Positions 14,638-22,573 of a stretch of 24,993 bases of DNA are shown here, piece by piece (within the stretch, counting starts at the first letter, position 1; every line of letters begins with the position of its first letter). The stretch is from UBA1189 sp045544835. Lineage in GTDB: Bacteria > Bacteroidota > Bacteroidia > Bacteroidales > Bacteroidaceae. The translations under genes and the position numbers were made by a program. The stretch is taken from NCBI GenBank assembly GCA_045544835.1, contig JAZPZS010000133.1, forward strand, positions 1-24,993. Direction: 5' to 3'. Below the pieces are notes generated by a model. It ran no database searches, was not told the DNA's origin, and saw nothing but the letters and a program-made list of their open reading frames with translations.

Positions 14638-16776
14638 TTAGAAGAAGAGGTAGCGGGTGTCCTCAATGTCGCCCTTGATGGAAAGTTCGTTGAGGATGGT
14701 GTTGATGTTGATGTTGCGAGCGCTTGCTGACTCCAGTGTCTGCTGCTCGGTTGCTGCATCAAACTTTGCTACACCATTGTTCTTCTTGATCAGTTGCAAG
14801 AAATAGATACCACCGTTACCCTTGATAGGAGCGCTGAATGCACCCTCCTCGAGGTTGGCTACGGCACCGCTAAGTACGGGCTCGCTTGAGAATGTCTTGC
14901 TTACGTAGGCGGGTGAGCTGAAAGTTACGCGACGCAAGGTATCGGTCTTCACACCATTGAGGGCAAGAGCCTCTTGCATGCTCTTAACGTTCTTTGCATC
15001 GGCAAGAATCTTCTCTGCCTTCTTGTCATTGACAGCCTGCATGCGGAACATCTCGGTGAACTGCTCTGCGGGGCGGTAGCCAGCCTTGTGGATGTCGGCT
15101 AATGCTACTACCATGAGGTGGTCGTTCTCACCTGCCTCGAAGATTTGTGATACTTCGCCTTTCTCTGCGTTGAATGCCCAACGAAGAGCCTCACGTGTAC
15201 CCTGTACACCACCGATGGTGTGGGCAACGTTGCTGAGCTCGTTTACGGGATAGAGACGGAAACCTGCTTCTTCGGCATTGGCCTCAAGATCCTCGAGAGT
15301 TTGGTTGTCGGCTACAAATGCGCTGAGCTTGTTGTAAGCCTCTGCGTAGGTCTCGTTGCTGAAGTATGCAGGACGCTTGATGACTGCAGCTGTATATTTC
15401 TCAATCTTATTCTTGGTGTCAAGAACCTGGATGATGAGTTCGCCACCGGCAATGTTAAGCTGCTTGAGCTCGTTGTTCTTCATGCCGAAGAGGGTGTTGA
15501 GGTAAGTGGCGTTGTCACCTGTGATGGCGGCACCCTCATAGTGTGAGGTGGCAATCCAAATAGGCTCGGTAGGTTGGTTGTACTTTGTGGCAAGCTCAGC
15601 AAAGTCGGCACCCTGCTTCAAAGCCTTGAAGATGCTGTCGGCCAACTCCTTTGCACGTGTTGCATCGGCATCAGCAATCTGTATCTGACGATATTGTACT
15701 GAGTCGGGGTACTCTGCCTTAGCCATGATACGGAAGGCGTTGTATGAGTCGTCGGCCTGGTTGTAGTAGGGACCATATACCTCGCTGCCCTGTACAGAGT
15801 CAATACGTGCTACGATATCAGAGGGAAGTCCGTTGCTTGAAACAGGAACCTCAGAATATGCTACTGTAGAGTTTGCCAAGCGAATGAGGGCACCCAAGTC
15901 CTCGGCTGTCTCCATTTGCTCTGCATACTCAGCTACCTCCTTGAGGAGTTCGTCGCGGTCGGCCTGACTAGGTACTACAGGTACATCGATGTAGCGGATA
16001 GCACGGGTCTCGGCGGGCTGCTTGTAGAGTTCCTTCTTTGCATTGTAGATTTGCTTAATGTCAGCGTTGCTAACCTTTACGAGTGAGTCGGCAATGCTGT
16101 TGAAGGGTACCACAGCGTAGGCTACTTCAGCATTGGTGTTGCGCGCATTGAAGTTGTACTCGGCTGCTACGGGGTTAGAGAGCTGAGCAGCAGTGATGAG
16201 TGCCTCATACTTCTTCATGAGAAGGCTGCTCTTGATGTTGCTCTCAAGGAACTTCCAGTAGTTGTAGAGCTGGTGGTAATAATCAACATACTCGGCAGGC
16301 ATCATTTCTACGTCCATGCTGGCATAGTCGGCAAGGAACTTCATGAGGATGTCGCGGTCAAATTGTCCTGTTGTCTGGTTGCGGAAGGCTGACTGTGCCA
16401 ACAACGGGTCTGTACCCTCGTCGATGGTGGCCTGGAGCTCTGCTGTGGTAATCGTAAGCCCCAATTTGCTTGCCTGCTCCTCGATGAGCATACTGCTAAC
16501 GAGCGTATTCCATACCTCGTCCTTAATTTGGGCGTTCTCAGCTTCGGTGAGCGAGGTGGTGCCACGCACGAAGTTGATGGCCTGAGTGTACTCCTCTACC
16601 AACTTCTGATAGGTTTGTGCATCAATTTTCTGACCATTGATTTTGCCCACATTCTGTGAGTTTTGATGGGGCTGCAATACCTGTGCGGCATCGCCTGCAA
16701 TGAATGCAAACAAGGCGAGACCGATAATAGCTACCAGCCAGCCGCTGTGTTTTCTGATTGTTTGTAATGTTGCCAT
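14638..16776 (-). CDS. ppiD: PpiD-like periplasmic peptidyl-prolyl isomerase / chaperone
   Basis: The 712-aa protein begins with a short cytoplasmic tip and one membrane anchor (WLVAIIGLALFAFIAGDA, about residues 13-30). A SurA_N-like chaperone domain follows (VGKINGQKIDAQTYQKLVEEY, LVSSMLIEEQASKLGL), then a long helical region, a parvulin/PPIC domain from about residue 355 (YRQIQIADADATRAKELADSIFKAL, GADFAELATKYN), and a second degenerate module. This is the Bacteroidetes PpiD/SurA_N_3 arrangement. It folds outer-membrane proteins on the periplasmic side of the inner membrane. It is last in the coaX-to-ppiD string, 172 bases after lptC, with its own weak minus-strand box (TACCTTCG at 16825-16832) and a terminator at 14580. 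Confidence 0.92.
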   Translation of the reverse strand: MATLQTIRKHSGWLVAIIGLALFAFIAGDAAQVLQPHQNSQNVGKINGQKIDAQTYQKLVEEYTQAINFVRGTTSLTEAENAQIKDEVWNTLVSSMLIEEQASKLGLTITTAELQATIDEGTDPLLAQSAFRNQTTGQFDRDILMKFLADYASMDVEMMPAEYVDYYHQLYNYWKFLESNIKSSLLMKKYEALITAAQLSNPVAAEYNFNARNTNAEVAYAVVPFNSIADSLVKVSNADIKQIYNAKKELYKQPAETRAIRYIDVPVVPSQADRDELLKEVAEYAEQMETAEDLGALIRLANSTVAYSEVPVSSNGLPSDIVARIDSVQGSEVYGPYYNQADDSYNAFRIMAKAEYPDSVQYRQIQIADADATRAKELADSIFKALKQGADFAELATKYNQPTEPIWIATSHYEGAAITGDNATYLNTLFGMKNNELKQLNIAGGELIIQVLDTKNKIEKYTAAVIKRPAYFSNETYAEAYNKLSAFVADNQTLEDLEANAEEAGFRLYPVNELSNVAHTIGGVQGTREALRWAFNAEKGEVSQIFEAGENDHLMVVALADIHKAGYRPAEQFTEMFRMQAVNDKKAEKILADAKNVKSMQEALALNGVKTDTLRRVTFSSPAYVSKTFSSEPVLSGAVANLEEGAFSAPIKGNGGIYFLQLIKKNNGVAKFDAATEQQTLESASARNININTILNELSIKGDIEDTRYLFF

Positions 16777-16948
16777 TTTGTAATATTTTTAGTTTCTTAT
16801 TATTCCAAAAACGGTTTGAGCGCACGAAGGTACGAAAAAAACCTTTAATGGCATAAAGATTAGGGCAAAAAAATAGCGTGTTCTGTTATTTTAATCGTAT
16901 TTATACCGATTTCTGCCTTTTTCTTTTTCTCGTTTCGAGGTAGAAGTG

Positions 16949-17563
16949 TCAATTGATGCTGTCCTTTGCCGCAATGGAGTCGGTGCGAACAGCGTTGTTC
17001 TCCTTGATGGGGAATATGCCTTGGGTGCGTTTGATAGTGTATCGTGTGAAGTCCTGATTTGAGGTGAACCCAACGCCGGTGATGATGCGTTTCTGTTGTT
17101 GAATGCGGATGTATAGGTCAGAATAGACCTTCTTCGTCTTTTGGTCCCAAAACAGATGCTGGGTGTCGAAAATCTCACCCTGCTCATTCTCTATATGTAC
17201 ATCTCCACGCAGTTCCCACAGCTCCTTCTTGTCGTAGTAGTAGGCAGTGTCGGCAACGATGGTGGCCTCTATGCTGAGCTCATTGTTGAATTTTTCCAAA
17301 TAGATGCCTTCCTCGAATGCCCACATTGAAGGATCCAGGCGGTCATATACTCGCCATTCGTCTGTGATAATCTTATAGCGCACCACGCCAGAGTCGCTGA
17401 TGTACGTTGATACGTCGCGAGTTACCATTACGGGTACAGAGTCGCGATGGGTGACAGCATCGGTGAAGATCTTGTTACCTTTTGTACAGGAAGATGCAAA
17501 CAGCATAGCAACCGCCAAAGCGACGGTTGCTATGCTGTAGGAATGTGTGTGTCTACGATACAC
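16949..17563 (-). CDS. lptC: LPS export protein LptC (lipoprotein form)
   Basis: The 204-aa product has a lipoprotein-type signal (MLFASSC, Cys26) after a short basic N-terminus. It then carries the LptC beta-jellyroll signature: DSGVVRYKIITDEWRVYD, WAFEEGIYLEKFN, ADTAYYYDKKELWELRGDVHIEN and GEIFDTQHLFWDQKTKKVYSD. LptC links the inner-membrane LptBFG transporter to the periplasmic LptA bridge that carries LPS outwards. The start is 2 bases after the TPR gene's stop, so the two are co-translated. A lipidated LptC is common in Bacteroidetes. The C-terminal tail beyond the fold is charged and probably unstructured. Confidence 0.92.
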   Translation of the reverse strand: MYRRHTHSYSIATVALAVAMLFASSCTKGNKIFTDAVTHRDSVPVMVTRDVSTYISDSGVVRYKIITDEWRVYDRLDPSMWAFEEGIYLEKFNNELSIEATIVADTAYYYDKKELWELRGDVHIENEQGEIFDTQHLFWDQKTKKVYSDLYIRIQQQKRIITGVGFTSNQDFTRYTIKRTQGIFPIKENNAVRTDSIAAKDSIN

Positions 17564-17565
17564 TT

Positions 17566-18933
17566 TTATCGGATTGTAGTTGTTTCGTTGATTATACCGC
17601 CAACTTTTACTTGGTCGCCCTTCTTGTAACCGAGGAAGAAAAGCTCCTCTACGGCAGGGGCGTGAGTGGAGTAGGCTGCAATCATCTTGTTGGCCTCTTC
17701 AGCTACTGATTCGTCTACGCGCTTAGCCTGGTAGAGTTTGTCAAGTACTACAAAATACTTGCAGTTGTTGAGGTTGGGGTCATCGTTCCACTTGGGAGCA
17801 GCAGCGTAGATGTTGGCCAATAGAATATAGTAGGCACCTTTGTTACCGTTGAAACTGATGGCACGTGTAGTGTAATTCTTTGCCTTGCTCAATTGCTTTT
17901 CGGAGTTGAGGATGACGGCAGCCTTGTAGCAGTATTCAGCCTTTCCTACAGATGTTGTATCGAGCTCAATAGCTTGATCGAAGAACTCGATGGACTTGTC
18001 AACCTCACCACGCTTGAAGTAACGATAGGCGCAGCCAGCAGCTGTTTCGGCTGTAGGAGCAATGTTGTGTGCATACTCTGAAGCGGTGTAGTAGGTGTTT
18101 GATTCGGTGCAAGAAAGCATGCCCATAACGCTTACCACCTTCTTGAGGTATTCGAGGTTGTCCTTGTTTTCTTCTACTTTCGGAGCGTAGATAGCTTCTA
18201 GCTGGTCGCATTCGGCTGCACCGCTGTTGATGAAGTAAGCGTCAACATTCTCCTTGGTGGTGTTTACAGCTTCCACGAGTTTGGGGTTGGGAGTGCTGGC
18301 CTGCTGTGCCTTCTCGGCGATTGAGGCGATGTACTCGGCTGATATGAGATAGTCTTGCACGAACTGCTCGCGGTGGGTAGTGTCGGCCTTGCACTTGGCG
18401 GCTGATACTTTCATGAAATCGCTGATGATGTAGTATTGGTTCTTGTCTTTACCCAACTCTATGACCTCTTTGAACATTTCGTATGCCTTGTTATTGTCCA
18501 TGCGGGGGTAGTAAGTGAGGTAGGTGTGTGCCTTCTCTCCTTTTACATAATAATCAGTCCAAGGACTTTGGCGGAGTTGGTTCAATTTGTCCAGATACTG
18601 CAACTGCTGGTCGTAGACGAGCATCAAGGTATCGGCATATCCCTTGCGAAGTGCCATATCCTTAGTACCGGCTGCTAATCGCTTGAGGATGACTGCACCG
18701 TTGGTGTAGATACTGTGCTGTGCTACGGGAGCATCGGCAAAGACTTTCTTCCAGTAGGTGTAGGCGTCGTCATAGTTCTTGGTTTTCAGGTACTCGTTGT
18801 ACAAACTGATGTTGTTCAAGCAATCAATGCTGTCTTGTCCGTGTCCGAAGCGTGATCCGTCTTCTACTCCCTTCTGTGCCATGGCGACAGAAGATGTCAA
18901 TGCAAATAATGCGATGATGATTTTGATTCTCAT
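17566..18933 (-). CDS. Secreted tetratricopeptide-repeat protein
   Basis: The 455-aa protein has a signal peptide (MRIKIIIALFALTSSVAMAQ) and is nearly all helical. TPR-like units are clearest at about residues 285-365 (AAGCAYRYFKRGEVDKSIEFFDQAIELD, then YCYKAAVILNSEKQLSKAKNYTTRAI and GAYYILLANIYAAAP). The N-terminal part (CLNNISLYNEYLKTKNYDDAYTYWKKVF) is a further repeat. It should act as a periplasmic scaffold. It lies between the outer-membrane barrel gene and lptC; Bacteroidetes genomes keep this order, which suggests a shared envelope-assembly role, but no specific function is established. The C-terminus ends in a small beta segment (GDQVKVGGII). Confidence 0.88.
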   Translation of the reverse strand: MRIKIIIALFALTSSVAMAQKGVEDGSRFGHGQDSIDCLNNISLYNEYLKTKNYDDAYTYWKKVFADAPVAQHSIYTNGAVILKRLAAGTKDMALRKGYADTLMLVYDQQLQYLDKLNQLRQSPWTDYYVKGEKAHTYLTYYPRMDNNKAYEMFKEVIELGKDKNQYYIISDFMKVSAAKCKADTTHREQFVQDYLISAEYIASIAEKAQQASTPNPKLVEAVNTTKENVDAYFINSGAAECDQLEAIYAPKVEENKDNLEYLKKVVSVMGMLSCTESNTYYTASEYAHNIAPTAETAAGCAYRYFKRGEVDKSIEFFDQAIELDTTSVGKAEYCYKAAVILNSEKQLSKAKNYTTRAISFNGNKGAYYILLANIYAAAPKWNDDPNLNNCKYFVVLDKLYQAKRVDESVAEEANKMIAAYSTHAPAVEELFFLGYKKGDQVKVGGIINETTTIR

Positions 18934-19027
18934 TGTCTTTTGTTGTATTTGGTTTCTTTTATTTCCGTTTATTTATTTGACTCCGTTTTTTCTCGGAAGT
19001 TTAATTACAGGCCCTTCAACTCTCAAC

Positions 19028-20287
19028 TTATTGTACCTTCCACTTGTCAAACCATGATTCATTGAATGATAGACCAATGCTCAGGCGAAGGTAGTTCTCG
19101 GTAATCATACCTGGGACGTTGGGACGCACGTGTACGGCTTGGCCTGATATGTTGACGATGCTTTTGGCATTCCAACCATTCATGATGGGAAGTCCTATGC
19201 CGATGGAAACTCCGTATTCTGTGGGGCCTCTGTGTTCTCCGATAAGATAATGCGAAGTGGCATAGTGGAGACCGGCGCGATAGCGTGCACGGCGGAATAG
19301 CTTGCGGGTGATGCGCTCAGGTATATACTCGAAGCCAAGTGACGCACGATGGTAGTCGGTACCCCTGTAGCCGAAGAAGTTGGCTGTGCTGTATTGTTGC
19401 ATGCTATAGTCGGCAGCGAGGGTGAGGCGGTCGTCATAGGTGTAGGATAAACCTAAGCCTATACTTGCGGGGATACTGAATGTGGTAACCTGCAGTGTGT
19501 CGTAGCTTGCGTTGACACTTGTTGAGGTGGCATTGATGATATATCCGTTGTCATCTATGGTATGCCCGAGCTGATAGGTTGCTCCTAGTACCAGCTTGTT
19601 CTTTCCGAACGTAGTTAGGTATTGTGCTCCGAAGTCAACCTTATAGGTCGTGATGTCGGCCTGGTACTGTTTGGTGTAGGTGTCTACCTCTGCGCCGGTG
19701 TATTGGTTATATATATAATGGTATATTTCTCCGTAGAGATATGACAGGTTGGCACCCACAGCGAGTCCTTTGAAAGGAGCCCACCCAAGTCCGGCCGTCA
19801 CCTGACGAAGTCCCCCGCTACCGTGATATCTATTGGTGGTGATGACTTCTCCATCTTCGTCATCGCGTATGGTCTGACTGTTGCTGAAGTTGTATCCAAT
19901 GTTTGAGAAGGGAGTCATGCCGATGGTCATACCTAATTTGGGCATCAGGCGAAACTGCATGGCCAGATAGTCGAAGGTTGTATTTCGGGCATTCATCTTA
20001 ACGCCTCCTTCGGCAAAGTTGGTGTTGTGGAGACTCATGCCGATGTCGAGCAGGAAGGTGAGTGTGTCTACGGCTGCATACGAGGCAGGGTTAAGCAGGT
20101 TGATTTGGTTGCTGTTGTGCAAACCGATACCTACGCCTCCCATACCCTTGTTTGCTCCAAGCTCCATGGTGGACAATTGGCCGAATCCGTAGCGCGTATA
20201 GGGTGAGTTCATGCCGTTTTCAGCGTGAATCATGAGGGTAGCCACGAATACTGCTATCAGGGATGTGATTATCCTAATATGTTTCAT
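19028..20287 (-). CDS. Outer-membrane beta-barrel protein (conserved Bacteroidetes family)
   Basis: The 419-aa protein has a signal peptide (MKHIRIITSLIAVFVATLMIHA) followed by NSPYTRYGFGQL and KGMGGVGIGLHNSNQINLLNPASYAAVDTLTFLLDIG. This N-terminus is typical of a conserved Bacteroidetes barrel family with a FadL/OmpP1-like look (periplasmic NPA motif). The rest alternates polar and aromatic residues in predicted strands. It is likely an outer-membrane transporter or assembly factor; the ligand is unknown. Its start codon lies inside the last 14 bases of coaX, so the two are translationally coupled, and the TPR gene follows after 94 bases. Confidence 0.87.
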   Translation of the reverse strand: MKHIRIITSLIAVFVATLMIHAENGMNSPYTRYGFGQLSTMELGANKGMGGVGIGLHNSNQINLLNPASYAAVDTLTFLLDIGMSLHNTNFAEGGVKMNARNTTFDYLAMQFRLMPKLGMTIGMTPFSNIGYNFSNSQTIRDDEDGEVITTNRYHGSGGLRQVTAGLGWAPFKGLAVGANLSYLYGEIYHYIYNQYTGAEVDTYTKQYQADITTYKVDFGAQYLTTFGKNKLVLGATYQLGHTIDDNGYIINATSTSVNASYDTLQVTTFSIPASIGLGLSYTYDDRLTLAADYSMQQYSTANFFGYRGTDYHRASLGFEYIPERITRKLFRRARYRAGLHYATSHYLIGEHRGPTEYGVSIGIGLPIMNGWNAKSIVNISGQAVHVRPNVPGMITENYLRLSIGLSFNESWFDKWKVQ

Positions 20288-21011
20288 TATTTAGTGTCAA
20301 TATCTTGTTCAGCCCTTTAGGGACAAGCAAATTATCTGCAAAGATGCAACTTTTTGTCCGATTGCCCAAGAAAAAAGCATTGCCGCCTGTTAAAAAAACC
20401 AAAAGTTTAGGGTGTTTTAAGGTATATGAACGGATATATCCTTCAATTTCCCAATCTACACCTTGCAAAACTCCTTCACGGATAGCGGTCTCAGTCGTGT
20501 CGCCAATGTCTACTCGGTCACCTTCTTTACTTACCAGGGGAAGTTTCCCCGTATAGTGGCTTAAGGCTTTGAAGCGCATGCCGATTCCTGGCGATATGTT
20601 GCCTCCGAGATAGATTCCTTCTGCGCTGACGAAATCGTAAGTTATGGCTGTGCCGACATCTATGACCAGTAAGTCACATCCGGGCTTCTGAGTCCATGCT
20701 CCAGCCGCTGCTGCCAGACGATCTGGTCCCAATGTGTCGGGGGTTCTGTAAGCAATTCTGAAGGGGAGTTTCAACGAAGCTGACATCTGAATGCAAGGAA
20801 AAGGGAGAGCTTCCATCGCCTCCTTGATTTCTTTGTTGAGAGGAATCACCGATGATACGATGGCGCTTGCTATGCGGGTGTCTTGGGCCTTCGTGAAGAG
20901 TAGGGTGGGGAGTTCATCATGTTCTACACGAAGATGCTCGGCCAAAGACTCTCCCTCAAAGAGAGCCACTTTGGCCGAAGAGTTGCCTATGTCAATGATA
21001 AGATGCAGCAT
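20274..21011 (-). CDS. coaX: Type III pantothenate kinase
   Basis: The 245-aa enzyme shows the CoaX/ASKHA motifs: LIIDIGNSSAKVALFEGE (phosphate 1), TPDTLGPDRLAAAAGAW, LLVIDVGTAITYDFV (phosphate 2; catalytic Asp), LGGNISPGIGMRFKALSHYTGKLPLV and FLTGGNAFFL. It phosphorylates pantothenate, the first step of coenzyme A synthesis, in the cytoplasm. The frame is open 60 bases further upstream, but I chose ATG 21011 because CoaX proteins begin right at the first phosphate motif. Its end overlaps the next gene by 14 bases. The 94-base gap to trpS holds an inverted repeat and an 11-base direct repeat. Confidence 0.94.
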   Translation of the reverse strand: MLHLIIDIGNSSAKVALFEGESLAEHLRVEHDELPTLLFTKAQDTRIASAIVSSVIPLNKEIKEAMEALPFPCIQMSASLKLPFRIAYRTPDTLGPDRLAAAAGAWTQKPGCDLLVIDVGTAITYDFVSAEGIYLGGNISPGIGMRFKALSHYTGKLPLVSKEGDRVDIGDTTETAIREGVLQGVDWEIEGYIRSYTLKHPKLLVFLTGGNAFFLGNRTKSCIFADNLLVPKGLNKILTLNNETY

Positions 21012-21025
21012 AGTTGATGGTTTAG

Positions 21026-21099
21026 GGTTGAGGGGATTATGATGAGATGATAGTTGATGGATTATGGACATTCCAAATTCTCACTGTCAACCCTCAACC
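21026..21099. repeat. Small inverted and direct repeats between trpS and coaX
   Basis: GGTTGAGGG (21026-21034) is the reverse complement of CCCTCAACC (21091-21099). ATAGTTGATGG occurs at 21010-21020 and at 21050-21060. There is no T-run, so I do not call a terminator. Confidence 0.6.
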
Positions 21100-21105
21100 A
21101 AGAGA

Positions 21106-22191
21106 CTAACCCTGGAACTTGCGTGATTGTTCGGCAATCAGCTCGGCATCATCGAAGTAGTCGATGCGCATGGCGCGGCGCACGTCGGCCAGTGTGCCGG
21201 CAGCTACTTCGCGGGCTGCCTCGCTACCCCGTTTCAGGATGTCGAATACGGCAGGGATATCCTTCTCCCACTCCTTGCGGCGCTCGCGGATGGGGGTGAG
21301 CAGCTCTTCGAGGATGGCGTAGAGGAACTTCTTCACCTTCACGTCGCCCAGTCCGCCGCGCATGTAGTGGGCCTTCAGCTCGTCGAGGCTGCTGTAGTCG
21401 GGCCAGTATTGGGCAAAGTGCTCGGGGCGGCAGAAGGCGTCGAGGTAGGTGAATACGGTGTTGCCTTCCACCTTTCCGGGGTCTTCCACGCGGATGTGGT
21501 CGGGGTCGGTATACATGCTCATCACGCGCTTACGCACCTCCTCAGAGGAATCTGACAGGTAGATGCAGTTGCCCAATGACTTCGACATCTTGGTCTTGCC
21601 GTCGGTGCCCGGCAGACGCATGCAGGCTGCATTGTCGGGCAGCAGTATCTCGGGCTCCACGAGGGTGTCGCCATAGATTCCGTTGAAGCGGCGCACGATC
21701 TCGCGGGCCTGCTCAATCATCGGCTGCTGGTCCTCACCGGCAGGCACCGTGGTGGCGCGGAAGGCGGTGATGTCCGATGCCTGGCTGATGGGGTAGGTGA
21801 AGAATCCTACGGGGATGCTCGTCTCGAAGTTGCGCATCTGTATCTCCGTCTTCACCGTCGGGTTGCGCTGCAGGCGGCTCACGGTGACGAGGTTCATGTA
21901 GTAGAATGCCAGTTCGCACAGCTCGGCCACCTGTGATTGGATGAAGATGGTGCTCTTCGCCGGGTCGATGCCGCAGGCCAGGTAGTCGAGGGCTACCTCG
22001 ATGATGTTCTGACGTATTTTTTCAGGATTGTCGGCATTGTCGGTCAGTGCCTGAGCATCGGCAATCATGATGAATATCTTGTCGAAGAGTCCCGAGTTTT
22101 GCAACTCTACGCGACGACGCAGCGAGCCAACGAAGTGCCCCAAGTGTAGACGTCCCGTAGGACGATCGCCTGTAAGAATGATTTTTCCCAT
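21106..22191 (-). CDS. trpS: Tryptophanyl-tRNA synthetase
   Basis: The 361-aa class I synthetase carries the HIGH-type motif as GRLHLGHFVGSL (near residue 12) and KMSKS as GKTKMSKSLGN (near residue 195), both ATP-binding. Other conserved blocks are ADAQALTDNADNP, STIFIQSQ, NLVTVSRLQRNPTVKTEI, PISQASDITAFRA, GEDQQPMIEQAREIVRRFN, MYTDPDHIRVEDPGKVEGN and RGGLGDVKVKKFL. It charges tRNA-Trp. The opening GDRPTGRLHLGH rather than GIRPTGNLHLGN places it with the subtype best known from Streptococcus and lactobacilli. It has its own promoter, whose -7 box lies at the proposed junction of a conjugative element, and it reads away from that element. Confidence 0.95.
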   Translation of the reverse strand: MGKIILTGDRPTGRLHLGHFVGSLRRRVELQNSGLFDKIFIMIADAQALTDNADNPEKIRQNIIEVALDYLACGIDPAKSTIFIQSQVAELCELAFYYMNLVTVSRLQRNPTVKTEIQMRNFETSIPVGFFTYPISQASDITAFRATTVPAGEDQQPMIEQAREIVRRFNGIYGDTLVEPEILLPDNAACMRLPGTDGKTKMSKSLGNCIYLSDSSEEVRKRVMSMYTDPDHIRVEDPGKVEGNTVFTYLDAFCRPEHFAQYWPDYSSLDELKAHYMRGGLGDVKVKKFLYAILEELLTPIRERRKEWEKDIPAVFDILKRGSEAAREVAAGTLADVRRAMRIDYFDDAELIAEQSRKFQG

Positions 22192-22223
22192 ATAGTTTTA
22201 CTCCTTTTTTATATTTTTACTAT

Positions 22224-22233
22224 GCAAAGTTAC
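22224..22233. other. Candidate attachment site (left junction) of CTnDOT-type element
   Basis: GCAAAGTTAC is the reverse complement of GTAACTTTGC, which fits the CTnDOT integration consensus GTANNTTTGC as I recall it. It lies 341 bases before the integrase start, at the point where the sequence turns AT-rich. The motif also matches the -7 promoter box of trpS, and one other copy occurs in the window (rhaD promoter), so chance is possible. Confidence 0.55.
22225..22232 (-). promoter_or_regulatory. -7 box (TAACTTTG, minus strand) for trpS
   Basis: CAAAGTTA on the + strand reads TAACTTTG on the minus strand, matching TAnnTTTG, 33 bases before the trpS ATG at 22191. No TTTG is seen 19-21 bases upstream of it, as might be expected if the native upstream half was displaced by an insertion. 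Confidence 0.55.
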
Positions 22234-22573
22234 ATATAATTCGTTGAATTGAGAAATTTGGGGCAAAATAATTGGCAGACAGAGGTTTTGTGAAATTCTG
22301 ATTTTTGGAGGAATGCCAGCAAAAACCAACGTAATGCCAAGTTATTCCAAAGCTGAGTAACCTATCCGTTACCACATGAAACAGATGGAAGAATACGGAA
22401 GTTCAGCAATGTAAACTATTGCTTTATAGCGATTTTTGATAATTGTTCCTAAAAAATGATGGGTTACGGTTAAAGTTCATCTATTACCGTTTCTTTTGCG
22501 ATGTTCCGACATATTTTGCGTAACGGCTCATAACTCTACTGAAAGTATTTTTGAACCTAAAAAAGTAGCAGTT
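22234..22573. other. Integrase leader with repeated CCGTTAC-like motifs (possible arm-type sites)
   Basis: With trpS's own leader, the gap from 22192 to 22573 holds no gene. It contains short related motifs: CCGTTAC at 22365, GGTTACGG at 22463, TTACCG at 22484 and GTAACGG at 22520, plus AATGCCA near 22312 and 22332. In CTnDOT the integrase binds arm-type sites in the equivalent region; whether these motifs are such sites is my inference. Confidence 0.4.

Noticed and set aside
21012..21105. Terminator or attenuator between trpS and coaX
   Set aside because: The GGTTGAGGG inverted repeat is widely spaced and lacks a T-run.
22496..22573. Upstream extension of the integrase
   Set aside because: IntDOT-type proteins start MKSTFS, and starting at 22574 gives 411 aa with matching residue numbering.
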